Shown: positions 1-12,324, numbered from the stretch's first letter. The stretch: DNA of 25,954 nucleotides from Amphimedon queenslandica (GCF_000090795.2 NW_003547131.1:1-25954); one strand, 5' to 3'. Notes: generated by a model from the sequence alone, not told the origin. Program-made: numbers and translations.

Positions 1-427
1 ATTCTGGGCTTTATCTAACTTTCTTCTTACATTATCTAAAGATTTAAGCTGTTAGCTGGTCAATCTAAGACCAGGAAACAGTAGTTATGTAGTTACACTA
101 AAAAGTAGGCTTGCTATATCACTCATACATGAAGCGCTCGAAAAATGGCTACCAGATTCTAACAATTCCATTTTAGGGGAGTCCAAAGACATCTCAAGCA
201 GGTATAAGCTTCATAAAGCATCTGTAAAGAAAGGAAACACTTTTGCTGTCACTCGCCATAGAAACCAATATAGAAAAGAAGTGGGCGTGGTCTCGAAGCA
301 AATCAGACATTAAAGGTGCTATAAACAATTTCCCTGCTTCTCTTGATGGAACAAGCTAAAGAATCTAGGACAAATGCAGCAAGCAGGACCTATAGAAGTC
401 ATATTGTTGTGTAAAGACATACTGATG
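1..427. other. Unassigned non-coding stretch before the tandem array
   Basis: No open frame, RNA gene or repeat unit can be supported here. The one recognisable item is GGGCGTGGTC at 283-292, the reverse complement of a decamer that recurs at 4499, 5090 and 13395. Confidence 0.4.
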
Positions 428-3400
428 TCATTTAAGCTAAGTCTATGCATATACACATAGCTGTATATGAAGAATAGACCCACTGCCTTAGCCAGTGACC
501 TCAGGCTTGCTAGCTAAGACTTTAAACTACATGTAAACATTAATGTCATCAATACCAATGGTTATCTATGCTACAAAGTGAATCTGATATTATATGAGCT
601 CATCGTGACTGCTTATGTGCTAATACATATACACATGGCTCAAAACAGAGGATAGACCCATTGCCTTAGCCAATGACCTCAGGCTTGCTAACTAAGACCT
701 CAAACTACATGTACACATTAATGTCATCAATACCAATGTTTATCTATGCTACAAAGTGAATCTGATATTATATGTGCTCGTCCTGACTGCTTATATGCTA
801 ATTCATATACACATGGCTGTACACAGAGGATAGACACTTTGCTTTAGCCAGTGACCTTAGGCTTGCTAGCTAAGACTTGAAACTACATGTACACATTAAT
901 GTCATCAATACTAATGGTTATCTATGCTACAAAGTGAATCTGATAAAATATGACCTAGTCCTGACTACTTATGTTCTAATACTTATACACATGGCTATAC
1001 ACAGAGGATAGACCCTTTGCCTTAGCCAGTGACCTCAGGCTTGCTAGCTAAGACTTGAAACTACATGTACACATTAATGTCATCAATACCAATGGTTATC
1101 TATGCTACAAAGTGAATCTGATAAAATATGAGCTCGTCTTGACTACTTATGTTCTAATAAATATACACATGGCTGTAAAAAGGATAGACCCATTGCCTTA
1201 GCCAGTGACCTCAGACTTGCTAGCTAAGACTTGAAACTACATGTACACATTAATGTCATCAATACCAATCGTTATTTATGCTACAAAGTGAATCTGATAT
1301 TATATGAGCTCGTCCTGACTGCTTATATGCTAATACATATACACATGGCTGTACACAGTGGATAGAGCCATGGCCTTAGCCAGTGACCTCAGCCTTTCTA
1401 GCTAAGACTTCAAACTACATGTACACATTAATGTCATCAATACCAATGGTTATCTATGCTACAAAGAGAATCTGATATTATATGAGCTCGTCCTGACTGC
1501 TTAGGTGCTAATACATATACACATGGATGTACACAGAGAATAGACCCATTGCCTTAGCCAGGACCTCAGGCTTGCTACCTAAGACTTAAAACTACATGTA
1601 CACAATAATGTCATTAATACCCATGGTTATCTATGCTACAAAGTGAATCTGATACTATATGAGCTCATCGTGACTGCCTATGTGCTAATACATATACACG
1701 TGGCTGTACACAGAAATTAGACCCATATCCTTAGCCAGTGACCTCAGGCTTGCTAGCGAAGACTTGAAATTACATGTACACATTAATGTCATCAATACCA
1801 ATGGTTATCTATGCTACAAAGTGAATCTAATATTATATGAGCTCATCGTGACTGCTTATGTGCTATTACATATACACATGGCTGTACACAGAGAATAGAC
1901 ACATTGCCTTAGCCAGTGACCTCAGGCTTGCTAGCTAAAACTTCAAACTACATGTACACATTAGTGTCATCAATACCAATGGTTATCTATGCTACAAAGT
2001 GAATCTGATGTTATATGAGCTCATCCTGACTGCTTATGTGCTAATACATATACACATGGCTGAAGACATAGGATAGACACATTGCCTTAGCCAGTGACCT
2101 CATGCTTGCTAGCTAAGACTTCAAACTATATGTTGACATTTATTTCTTCAAATACCAATGGTTATCTATGCTACAAAGTGAATCTGATATTATATGAGCT
2201 TGTCCTGACTGCTTACGTGCTAATACATCTACACATGGCTCTACACAGTGGATAGACCCATTGCCTTAGCCAGTGACCTCAGGCTTGCTAGCTAAGACTT
2301 GAAACTACATGTAAACATTAATGTCATCAATACCAATGGTTATTTATGCTACAAAGTGAATCTGATATTATATGAGCTCATCGTGACTGCTTATGTGCTA
2401 ATACATATACACATGGCTGAAGACAGAGGATAGACACATTGCCTTAGCCAGTTACCTCAGGCTTGCTAACTAAGACTTGAAACTACATGTACACATTAAT
2501 GTCATCAATACCAATGGTTATCTATGCTACAAAGTGAATCTGATATTATATAAGCTCGTCATTACTACATTTGCGCTAATACAAATACACATGGCTGTAC
2601 ACAGAGGATAGACCCATTGCCTTAGCCAGTGACCTCAGGCTTGCTAGCTAAGACTTGAAACTACATGTACACATTAATGTCATCAATACCAATGGTTGTC
2701 TATGCTACAAAGTGAATCTGATATTATATGAGCTCATCGTCACTGCTTATGTCCATTACATATACACATGGCTATACACAGAGCATAGACACATTGCCTT
2801 AGCCAGTGACCTCAGGCTTGCTACCTCAGTCTTAAAACTACATGTACACAATAATGTCATTAATACCAATAGTTATCTATGCTACAAAGTGAATCTGATA
2901 CTATATGAGCTCATCGTGACTGCTTATGTGCTAACATATATACACATGGCTGTACATAGAGGATAGACACGTTGCCTTAGCCAGTGACATCAGGCTTTCT
3001 AGCTAAGACTTGAAACTACATGTACACATTAATGTCATCAATACCAATGGTTATCTATGCTACAAAGTGAATCTGATATTATATGAGCTCATCGTGACGG
3101 CTTATGTGCTATTACATATACACATGGCTATACACAGAGAATAAATACATTGCCTTAGCCAGTGACCTCAGGCTTGCTAGCTAAGACTTGAAACTACATG
3201 TACACATTAATGTCATTAATACCAATGGTTATCTGTGCTACAAAGTGAATCTGATAGTATATGAGCTCGTCCTGACTGCTTATATGCTAATACATATACA
3301 TGGCTGTACACAGAGGATAGACACATTGTCTTAGCCAGTGACCTCAGGCTTGCTAGCTAAGACTTGAAACTACATGTACACATTAATGTCATCAATACCA

Positions 3401-4417
3401 ATGGTTATCTATGCTTCAAAGGGAATCTGATATTACATGAGCTTTTCCTGACTGCTTATGTGGTCATACATGTACAAATGGCTGAAGACAGAGGATAGAC
3501 CCATTGTCTTAGCCAGTGACCTCAGGATCGCTAAGTAAGACTTCAAACTACATGCACACATAAATGTCATCAATACCAATGTTTATCTATGCTACAAAGT
3601 GAATCTGATATTATTTGAGCTCGTCCTGACTGCTTATGTGCTAATACATATACATATGACTGTACACAGTGGATTGACCCATTGCCTTAGCCAGTGACCT
3701 CAGGTTTGCTAGTTAAGAATTGAAACTACATGTACACATTAATGTCATCAATATTAATGATTATCTATGCTACAAAGTGAATCTGATATTGTATGAGCTC
3801 GTCCTGACTACTTATGTGCTAATACATATACACATGGCTGAAGACAGAGGATGACCCATTGCCTTAGCCAGTGACCTCAGGCTTGCTAGCTAAGACTTAA
3901 AACTACATGGACACATTGATTTCATTAATACCAATGGTTATCTGTGCTGCAAAGTGAATCTGATATTATATGAGCTCATCGTGACTGCTTATGTGCTAAT
4001 ACATATTCACATGGCTGTACTCAGAGGATAGATAATTGCCTTAGCCAGTGACCTCAAGCTTGCTAGCTAAGACTTGAAACTACATGTACACATTAATGTC
4101 ATCAATACCAATATGCTACAAAGTGAATCTGATACTATTTGAGCTAATCGTGACTGCTTGTGTGCTAATACATATACACATGGCTGTACACAGAGGATAG
4201 ACCCATTGCCTTATGCAGTGACCATAGGCTTGCTAGCTAAGACTTGAAACTACATGTACGTATTAACGTCATCAATACCAATGGTTATCTGTGCTACAAA
4301 GTGAATCTGATATTATATGAGCTCATTGTGACTGCTTATGTGCTAATACATATACACATGGCTGTACACAGAGGATAGACCCATTGCCTTAGCCAGTGAC
4401 CTTAGACTTGCTAGCCA
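428..4417. repeat. Tandem array, ~178-bp unit, about 22 copies
   Basis: A satellite-like array. The landmark TAATGTCATCAATACC recurs at about 541, 719, 897, 1075, 1251, 1429, 1606, 1784 and onward to about 4270, with steps of 176-178 bp. Every unit also carries GCCTTAGCCAGTGACCTC, CTACATGTACACATTAATG and ACATATACACATGGCTG. Units differ by scattered substitutions and small indels; the one near 2140 and the shortened one near 4110 are the most divergent. The array ends in a partial unit at about 4417. Open frames inside it, such as one at 2655-2966, follow from the repetition and are not genes. Confidence 0.97.
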
Positions 4418-5250
4418 AGCGAGCAATTAATAGGAGCCTTTATTATTTCAGTAGTCGAGTAAATAGGCAATGAAGATACCCTAGTATTACTACCTTTAGA
4501 CCACGCCCTCTTCTTTTTCTTATTTCTTTACTTAGGGAACAGCAAAAATGTAGTTTTTTCTGTCATGTGTGTTTAGTTAAATGAATAAAACATGGCTACA
4601 ACTTGTATTTGATTTAATGCAAGTTTCCTGTTGCTTTTATTTTGTTATTCTGAAGTGTAATGAGCATATATGACAATGCGTTAGCGTAGAATTTTTTAAA
4701 AATGTGTAAAAATGTTTGAACACAGCAATTTCACTCTGTGAACTTCTTCTATTGGTCCTATTCTGCTTATCATATATATGACCATGATTGAAAATAGGGC
4801 CCTTATGGCAGATTTTAAAAATGATTGTTATAATGGAAAATATCAACCTGTGAGTGCTTTGTTAGACAATCATTGTTTCTTAAAGTTTCATGGTAACTTT
4901 TTGCATCCTGTGGAGTATTTTTATGATGAATGGGGCTCAGGAAGTTGGATTTCTTGGGCTAGAAAGACAAATTTCACGACCCGCCATAAGGTACCTTTTG
5001 TCAATTATGGTCACATATGTCTTAAGCTTGTTCTTTAGAGACAAACTGAGAAAAGGGTGAAAATGTCCTTCTATTTAAATTTACCTCAAGACCACGCCCA
5101 ATCATTAATTAACGCCCACACAATTGATTAAAAACGCGGTTATCTCCATAGCAACAAAAATAAACAAATTTAAATTTAAAGTACTTATTGCTGCTGTTCT
5201 AATGGTACTTTTATAGTGTCTTTATATCTTAGAAGACAAATTTCTCTTAG
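4418..5250. other. Unassigned AT-rich stretch
   Basis: Nothing here can be assigned. An 86-codon open frame at 4778-5038 (plus) matches no family I know and has no splice-site support. The decamer GACCACGCCC occurs at 4499-4508 and 5090-5099, both times after an ACCT(T/C).AGACC context, which suggests remnants of a short dispersed repeat. Confidence 0.35.
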
Positions 5251-5369
5251 GAAACTCTTTGTGACTATTGTCAAGTTCTAGTGCTAGACATAGAGAAGCA
5301 TGTTAAGAAGCACAGAAAACTGAGCCGTTTGGAGAGGCTTATGCTGGTGAGGAGAAGTAAAGCAAAGAG
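5251..5369 (+). CDS. Candidate single exon with a C2H2-like zinc finger
   Basis: A 119-nt open segment bounded by a good acceptor (TTCTCTTAG before 5251) and a donor (AGAG then GTAATT after 5369). It reads ETLCDYCQVLV, then IEKHVKKHRK, giving C-x2-C followed by H-x3-H, then a basic tail (RRSKAKR). This looks like the zinc finger found near the N terminus of many transposase and nuclear proteins. It ends in phase 2. I could not find the next or previous exon, so the rest of the gene is unknown. It could be a relic exon or chance; the splice sites plus the zinc ligands argue mildly for a real exon. Confidence 0.3.
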
Positions 5370-6009
5370 GTAATTTATTTAATTTTTGTTAATCAGTAAA
5401 GATTATCTTTTTAATGACAATAACAATGTTATTATACATACACATTTCGAGTTCCAAATCAGCATAAGAAAGTGACTCACATGATACCTAGCTCATTCAA
5501 TCAATGAAAGTATCTTCAAATGGACAGAAAAATGATGCACACTACAATAGTATGAAGGATTAGAAGCTAAATTAATTGAATTTTTTTTGTTTATACACAT
5601 AATGGCAAACGACTATGGGCTATGTGTAAGTGTGGTGGACATCAGTGAAGGCTCCTTCTTACCTGTGAGGGTGCACATTGACCCCATGACAGAAGGAGGG
5701 TTTCCTTGTTTTTAAATAGTGAGTGGGAGTGACTGGAATAGAGACTGTTGTGTAGTGTGACCTGAAAGATAGGTTTGAATTTTTTTGTTTTTATTTCTGT
5801 ACTGCATGAACATGTATAAGTTGTTTCTGCATGCAAATTGTACTCACCTTCATCCACATGGATAGGAAAAAACCATTGACAGATAATGGGAAAAGGAGAA
5901 AATGGCCTAATTATGTGTAGTATTCTTACAACACTTTTGAGGTGGACTAAATTTATCCAAAGAACTCCCTGTGTTGCCTCAGGTATGTTTTGAGCTGCTG
6001 CAGCAGGTT
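5370..6009. other. Unassigned stretch
   Basis: I see no supportable gene. A minus-strand open frame runs to 5642, but past about 6010 it does not resemble the DUF7869-type protein next to it, so I treat it as readthrough beyond a broken C terminus. Confidence 0.3.
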
Positions 6010-8290
6010 GAGGCATTGATGATTAAAGACAGGCTTTGTCCTTACCATTGTCAGGACAAAATTCCCTTATCCTGTCGTAAAGATACCATTGTCTATCTGC
6101 TGTTAGCCATTTTGGTGGCATTACAAGTAGCATAGAGCTGAAAAGACTGATGCTGGTATCGCTAAGGAATCTGACTGACTGGTGTTTCAGTGCATGTTGC
6201 TTGTATTAACAAGTCTCCTCCCCTCCGCAATTGCTCCTGGTGGAAATGATGGATCTATTGTATGTCTTTGATAGACCTTAAAAGGGGTTTAAAAACCCAG
6301 CTCAGTCAAAAGACAACTATTACCTGCCCTTCTGCTGTTTCTACCAGTTGATAAACATTCACATGAGAGGATTTATTGACTACAGTAGCAACATCTTCAA
6401 GGCAACCAACATCAGTCTTCCGAAGGTGTTGCTTGATCAACCCGAAGAACCAGTCAGGAGGGAACTTCGTATGGCCTACAGGCAGAAAACATATTTTTAC
6501 GGACCTATTTCTCTTTGTCAATACTGTCCAGGCCAGATATTGCATTAGAGCATTGTTTTTGTTCCAGCCTGTACAGATATCAGCATTCAGATGAACTGTG
6601 ATGGCATTGATACCATACATTTCTAGGTTGTGATGAAGGTAACTGATAACTGTATTGGCTCCTTTTCCAGTGACCACGCATTCGTCAACTAAATGGTGTC
6701 CTGCTTAGAGAAGGCTTCACAGCAGACTCCAAATAGGCCACATTTCCTTGGCATAGGAAAATAAAAGGGCCCTGGTTGCAGTGGCTCTCTTGGATAGTAA
6801 ACCTAGCATATAGAAATTACAATAATTAAATTTTATACATATACTTTTAGGTACCTGCTGTGCTTAATCAAAGCTGGAATGGATTTCCGTTATAGGAATA
6901 ACAGGTCTCTGCACTAACACATTCAGTCTCTTCACCAACCCACTCACTCTATTCAATATTGCTCATAAGTGTTCCCTCTCCTTTGAAGCACCTGAAGTTA
7001 TTAAGAGGATTGTTTTAACAATTTATCACCATAATGTTACCAGATTGTCTCTCCAAGGATGTGTTAGTGCTCCTCACTAATGCCCTTCTGTTCTACCTAC
7101 TTGTCAAACAGAGGTCCGTCATTGGCTTCATTATGTGAATGTGAGGAATGTAGTACTTCCAAGACAACTTAAATGCTGACTCAGAAAGTATCTGTTCCTG
7201 TTCATCACAAGATACCTTGCACATTCCATAATACTGCCATTTTGACATACTTGACGGAAGAACTTTAGCTTTTTTATAATCCCTTACCCCTGAAGTTCTC
7301 CCTGGCAAAAGTATGCCATGTTTCTCCGCAAACAACTTCAACAACTTTATTTTTTTGATGTCTGTCAGCTAGTGCAATTTGTGGATGACAACCTTTGTTC
7401 CCCTGAATTCTATAGAAGAATTAAGAGGAAGTATTTTTTTGATATCATTTGTTGCATGTACCTTGGCTTACAGCCCTCACTCTTGACATGCCTCTTCAAA
7501 GCCTTAAGACTGTTATGCCCAATGCCTTGAATGAACGTAAAGAACTTGACACACATCTTGTAAAATGGTAAGTTATTTAGTTGTAACAATTGTTGTTTAC
7601 TTTGACCATCCCATGATAGTAACAACTCTGCTGCTGTTTCCTCTCCCTGCTGGTTTTCTTGTTCGTGCTAGTTGTAGCAATTACATTGTTGCAGGCCATT
7701 AGCTGTTCCATTACTTCCAAATCCAGTTGTTCCTTCGTTAATTTCTCCATATCCAACCTCACTCTCCCTATGCAATCATCAAACTGGTCATAACACTTGT
7801 TGCCACAACACCCATTCCTAAAAAATTCATCAAAACTGTCTTTTTTTCTGTAATATCTACTTCTCTCTCCTTCATACTTGTAGGCTGTGCCTCTTCATCC
7901 ATTGGCTCCTGGTCCAGTTGCTGCTGGTACTCCTGCTGGTCTTCTGCTCCTGCATCCAGCTGCGAAACCTGCAGGTGGAGGCTTTCATCAGCATCACTTT
8001 CATCATTAAAGTCACAGAAGGTCTCGAGTCGTGGAGTTTCATCATCATCAGAGTCTTCATCATCAGTGTCTTTAATGTTGTCTAGCATTTTATAATTATA
8101 ATAGTGTTTGATTTAATGATAATAATAATAGTAATAATAGTAAGTGTTTAACATATTAGTAGATTTTATTTACCATCTATCACTTCATAGAATTTGTTTG
8201 CTACTATTTCTCTAAATCTGGGTCGTTAAAGCCTCAGGACCTTCGTTTATGAGCTTAAGCATATCCTCCTCAGACGTCTTGAACCGCTGC
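6010..8290 (-). pseudogene. Broken DUF7869-family protein gene (transposon-derived type)
   Basis: Degraded copy of a family common in sponges and cnidarians that carries the DUF7869-type, probably RNase H-like, domain. Order on the minus strand: FREIVANKFYEVID (about 8216-8174); an acidic linker from 8081; NGCCGNKCYDQFDD, then RLDMEKLTKEQLDLEVMEQL; a 44-bp intron (7600-7557); FTFIQGIGHNSLKALK; KHGILLPGRTSGVRDY (about 7320); YIPHIHIMKPMTDLC; a 52-bp intron (6854-6803); YYPREPLQPGPFYF; then the core with TGKGANTVISYL, HLNAD, WNKNNALMQYLAW and VGHTKFPPDWFFGL (6677-6324). RQWYLYDRIREFCP (about 6095) marks the C terminus. Breaks: frameshifts in homopolymers at 7841-7847 and 7434-7440, stops at 7371-7369 and 7095-7093, further stops at about 6950-6865, and a frame slip near 6700. 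Family assignment is from remembered motifs; the biochemical function of the family is not known to me. Confidence 0.8.
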
Positions 8291-9913
8291 TGTAGTCCAG
8301 TTACTACAATGAATATTGTTGCCATAGCCACACTTAGCCACGAGGGACTTCGTGCAATCCTTGCCCAAACTCCATGCATAATAGTGCTCCCGTATATGCC
8401 AGATGCCATGAAGGATGGAGGCCACATCTCTGTGGTTACAAGGAGTATAGTGGCATCCTTGGTATGAAACGGTAGCTAAGGACTTATATAATGTTTTTAT
8501 CAAATTAAAAAAATTTTTTTTTTTAATGTTGTGAACATGTATGTGGTCAGCTATTTCAATAGTAACTAAATACCCAGTACTATAGTACTGGGACAAGTGG
8601 CTGCATGCGGACCATGCCAAAATCCTGTGACAAACCCTGTCCGACCCTATCATTAAATTGACACATCAAATTTAGTGACTTTCAGACATAACTGAACTTC
8701 TTTCGAATGCATAGGTTTAGGCACTGCCAAAAAATATTAATGCACAATGCGTAATGCATAGAACAATTAGTCTAACTTAATAATTCCTCAGAGGCAAATG
8801 AATACTTTCATCGCAGTTTGCATTATGCAGTAGAGAAACAGAATAAATTAATAACAGTACAGATAATACAATTGTATGTTTTGTATCAATTCAATATTGA
8901 TACATTTGATGATGCGGCTGAAGACTTTAATATAGAAATTGTGCTGAGTTTACATAAATACAATTTAATATTAGCAGTGCATGATTTAAACTGCTTTCTC
9001 AGCAGAGCACAATAATTGACAAGCACAAAATTAAAGAGTGTGAATGTAGAGCAACACAAACGTTAAGATTCAATTCTGTATAGGTAGCCATTATTTTGCT
9101 TCAAGCGTTAAAAGAGTCAACTACAGCTCATCCAAATATAAAATTACACTGTTTATGGACTCCAATTACAGTTCCAACTATGAAATTATCAATTGTCAAT
9201 ATACTTAAGATTGCATGAGTCTGAAAATGAAAGATTTTGATAAAGCAAACCCATTAAACAGTTTTAAGGCACACGCATGAATTGACAATTGTATTAATAA
9301 CTGATCATGTGCAGAATAATGACATAGAACTATTCATTTGCCCGGCGTTATCAAACAGAATTCTGTTGGTAAGTAGCATATATTTCAAACGTAAAAACGT
9401 TTTTAATTTGTTTCAGAACTCAAAACCAGTTGAACACTGGTAATAATTCATGACAAAGAAACAAGGCTGAATGGAAAGTTGATTGATGCATTTAGGTAAA
9501 CAAAATCAAGTGCAATGATTCAGTGAAGCGCAAAAAGTAATATTTTGAACAATAGAAAACCAGTAGCAACATGGTATTTGCCAGATGAACCAAGTAAAAG
9601 ACAATAATAATAAGTGGACAATTAAATATATTAAAGTAATACAAATAATTCAGTTTTAGCCAAAAAATTCAAACTTTATGCTACACATTACAGAATCAGT
9701 TCAAGACTACAGTGAAGAAATTTGTAAGGCATGGTCCTGAACCCATTCATTAGTAATGCATTTCTTTTTTATATAGTATTTGTATTTTTTACTCTGTTCG
9801 AAAGTGAGGCTGAGTGACTTCTGAAGGTATAATTGGACCAGTGCATGTATATTTCTTAGCAGACAATTCCAATTTGTATGAGGTTAAATGTAGCCCAATC
9901 ACAAAGTTCGTCC
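8291..9913. other. Unassigned AT-rich stretch
   Basis: No gene supported. Open frames at 8270-8653 (minus) and 8818-9015 (plus) have no recognisable motifs; the minus-strand frame ending RFKTSEEDMLKLINEG (about 8285) may be a degraded N terminus of the adjacent DUF7869-type gene. A 20-bp perfect palindrome lies at 8573-8592. Confidence 0.35.
8573..8592. repeat. 20-bp perfect palindrome
   Basis: CCCAGTAC-TATA-GTACTGGG: an 8-bp inverted repeat around a self-complementary TATA. It could be the core of a decayed foldback element or a protein-binding site. No function can be assigned. Confidence 0.7.
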
Positions 9914-10036
9914 TATTTTTAGAAAAATTGGTAAAAAGCGTAGTGCTAGAAAAATTTGTAAAGTGAACTTTTCAGCATTGCTATATAGAAAAATTTGTAA
10001 AAACAATAATGCTAGAACAATTGGTAAAGTTAAATA
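9914..10036. repeat. Short imperfect repeats, AGAAAAATTTGTAAA type
   Basis: Four loosely spaced copies of AGAA(A/C)AATT(G/T)GTAAA within about 120 bp, most preceded by a GCTAT or TGCTAG motif. No coding potential seen. Confidence 0.6.
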
Positions 10037-10175
10037 TTGAGGTACACACATATAACATTTAGTTTAATAAACATAACCTACATGTACCATAGTTACTGTA
10101 AGATCAAAGGGACCGCCAGGTGGTATATAGGCCATGTACACCTAACCGCTGCCAGTTAACAATATTCACTGCACG

Positions 10176-10247
10176 ATAATGAGATTCATTGGAGTAGGTA
10201 CATCTGTAATGAGATTCATTGGGTGAGTTTATCTGTAATGAGATGCA
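10176..10247. repeat. Three short direct repeats around TAATGAGATTCATTGG
   Basis: TAATGAGATTCATTGG occurs twice (about 10178 and 10207), followed by a shortened copy, TAATGAGATGCA (about 10236). Spacing is about 29 bp. This is a micro-array and nothing more can be said. Confidence 0.6.
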
Positions 10248-10507
10248 CGAGCGATCTGCGCATGCTCAGTATCCAGCACTTGGCAGAAAATGGCAGCATA
10301 GTAGTAGGCTAGACCCAGCCGTTCGCCACTGTATTGACGAAAATAAAGCTCGTGCACAGATAAATGCTACAGAGAAGTTCCAAGAAGGCTTTTATTGTTC
10401 TGTCAAGAAGTAAAAGAGAGGGATAGAGTTTGATCTCTCAGCAAACGAGCAAAGCGCGCATCCGTCCCCGGTAGATCCCATAGATCTTACAGTAAATATA
10501 GCACATA

Positions 10508-10652
10508 TTATATGAACCATGGTTTCTCGGTGAGTATCAGTAATGTAAGACCTTCGCCCCTTGATGTCTGCCCTCGGCTTCGCCTCGGGCAGACATCTCG
10601 GGGCTCAGGTCTTACATTACTGATACACACCTCGAAACCATGGTTTATATAG
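10508..10652. mobile_element. Foldback hairpin element, ~145 bp
   Basis: The segment is almost entirely self-complementary. The left arm has AACCATGGTTTC, GTATCAGTAATGTAAGACC, GCCCC and GATGTCTGCCC; the right arm has the reverse complements in mirror order. The tip is CCTCGGCTTCGCCTCGG, a short GC-rich loop. It is much richer in GC than its surroundings. This is the form of a foldback MITE or palindromic dispersed repeat that inserts as a hairpin. No coding capacity; target duplication not clear. Confidence 0.85.
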
Positions 10653-11610
10653 TACATGTACACTTACTAAAAAGGTAGAGTGATGCTTTCAAGGTAAAAA
10701 TGCTCAGAAGGAAACATTCAACATTTGTAATGGTGCTTGTCAATTTACATTAGTCAATAAACATCAACAGATATAAATGAAGTACAAAATGAACTTTTTT
10801 TTACCAATAATGCCACCTGCACAACAAAAAAATGAACATATATCATCATATAGAATCAAGAAAGACAAAGAATGCTTTAATAATAATAAATACTTGTGAC
10901 TAATTAAACTGATTTCATACCATCATCATTGCTATGAAACAATCGCCATGAGCTATTGTAGGTCAATTTAAAAACTACTTTGCATGTTGTATGGTTCCGA
11001 TTCTGTCAATGCCCTATTTTAGTTAGAGTTGTGGCCAATAATATGGATGCAAGTATTTCCTATAATGCTAGCTTGTTAAGTACTCGTCCCGTAAAATTGT
11101 TCTTGCACACCCACTTATCTCCCATGTAAGTTTTTAGAATAATTGATAGTTATATTGAAAAGTAATATACCACTGTTTTAGGTTTTAAGGTACATTGGAA
11201 TGAACCCACAATTTACATTTGGGGACACAAATTGTTTTCTGTATACGTTTTCTACAATATGTAATTTTTTCTCTTCTTTTCTAAACAGTGACATGCCATA
11301 AACTTTACCAAACGTTTTAAAATAAATGAAAACTTAGTAAAGCATTTTTTAACAAGATGAGAGTACTTTAATTCTTAGCAATATGCTTGTTTCTATAATA
11401 CTGTTTTGTATCCATTTAAACCGTTGATTTAGCATCTATAGCCTAGTTGCAATTGTTGTGTTGGTTTGCAATTTTTTTTGTCTTTGTCCAAGTTCAAAAT
11501 AAAAGTAATAATGAAATATAGTACAATAGGATGGGCAGGGGCTAGTGGGGGCGTGGAGTGGGTGGAATGGGAAGGCATGTCAGTGAGAAAGGGACTGTAG
11601 ATGTAAAGCT
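10653..11610. other. Unassigned AT-rich stretch
   Basis: No open frame, splice-supported exon, repeat or RNA gene that I can support in this ~960-bp stretch. Confidence 0.4.
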
Positions 11611-11874
11611 CAAGTACCGTATTTTACAGTATAAATTCCTGGTCCAAATAAATGCCTGTCACTAGTATATTCTAGCTATAGATACGTATACTTCTACCAA
11701 AAATAATGCCCCACTGTTTAGATAGCTCCAAAGTGCTTAAAAATTAGAGCCTGGTCTAACTTGCATGGAGTTGGGGGTTCAATTCCTGCTCAGGGCCAGT
11801 CTCTAATTTCTTTTCAACGAATTTTTTTGTTGCTACAAAATAAACACCCGGACGTTTAATCAGTAAAATACTTG
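11611..11874. mobile_element. Small inverted-repeat element (MITE), ~260 bp
   Basis: Left end CAAGTACCGTATTTTACAGT and the reverse complement of the right end (CAAGTATTTTACTG, then AAACGTCCGGG) form an imperfect terminal inverted repeat; TACCGTATTTTAC-type termini are widespread in invertebrate MITEs. Inside is a second inverted repeat, AAATTAGAGCCTGG (about 11740) against CCAGTCTCTAATTT (about 11797). It encloses GGGGGTTCAATTCCTGC, which resembles a tRNA B box (pol III promoter). No matching A box is convincing, so a tRNA-derived origin is only a possibility. Confidence 0.5.
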
Positions 11875-12324
11875 ACTCTTTAACATGGGTCCAACAGTTG
11901 AATTCAGATGTGTTGTAGCAACCATTTCATGACAGCAGCCTGCACATTCCAGTCATACTTTACTCAGTCAGGGGTCCATCATCCAATGTATGAAGACACT
12001 AGATAACACCTAGTGCCTTGGATTGCGTTTGATAGTCCTGGTTTGATTGGGGTATCCCCTTCAAGCTGTGCTGGTATTTAATGTCTTATTGAGTATGTGT
12101 CCATGAGACACAGCAACTTGAGTCATATCATTGAGTGGGGGTGGCTTAGCAATAATTAAAGGGTTCACAGAGACCAACAGCCACACCTTTCTCTCCCCTA
12201 TTGTCTATAGGAAGCCAAAACATGGCAATGGATGCATTACCCATACATCCACAAGCTGTTGGCATTAGAGGGTCACCCCTCACATCCTATAGGCCAAGTA
12301 GTTAACGATTTCCTTTCACCCGAG
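11875..12324. other. Unassigned stretch upstream of the retroelement fragment
   Basis: No gene can be supported. The part from about 12130 is less AT-rich and continuous in character with the DIRS-like fragment downstream, so it may be a more degraded upstream part of the same element. Confidence 0.35.

Noticed and set aside
2655..2966. 103-codon open frame on the plus strand
   Set aside because: Lies wholly inside the 178-bp tandem array; its protein repeats with the unit and has no independent support.
428..4417. CRISPR-like array
   Set aside because: Whole 178-bp units are repeated head to tail with no alternation of short repeats and unique spacers, and the sequence is eukaryotic.
6348..6594. 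Plus-strand open frames
   Set aside because: Antisense shadows of the well-conserved DUF7869-type core on the minus strand.
10219..10413. 64-codon plus-strand open frame
   Set aside because: No recognisable motif, starts within short direct repeats, and has no splice or family support.
11738..11805. Possible tRNA gene
   Set aside because: Only a B-box-like sequence is present; no acceptor stem, anticodon arm or convincing A box can be folded.
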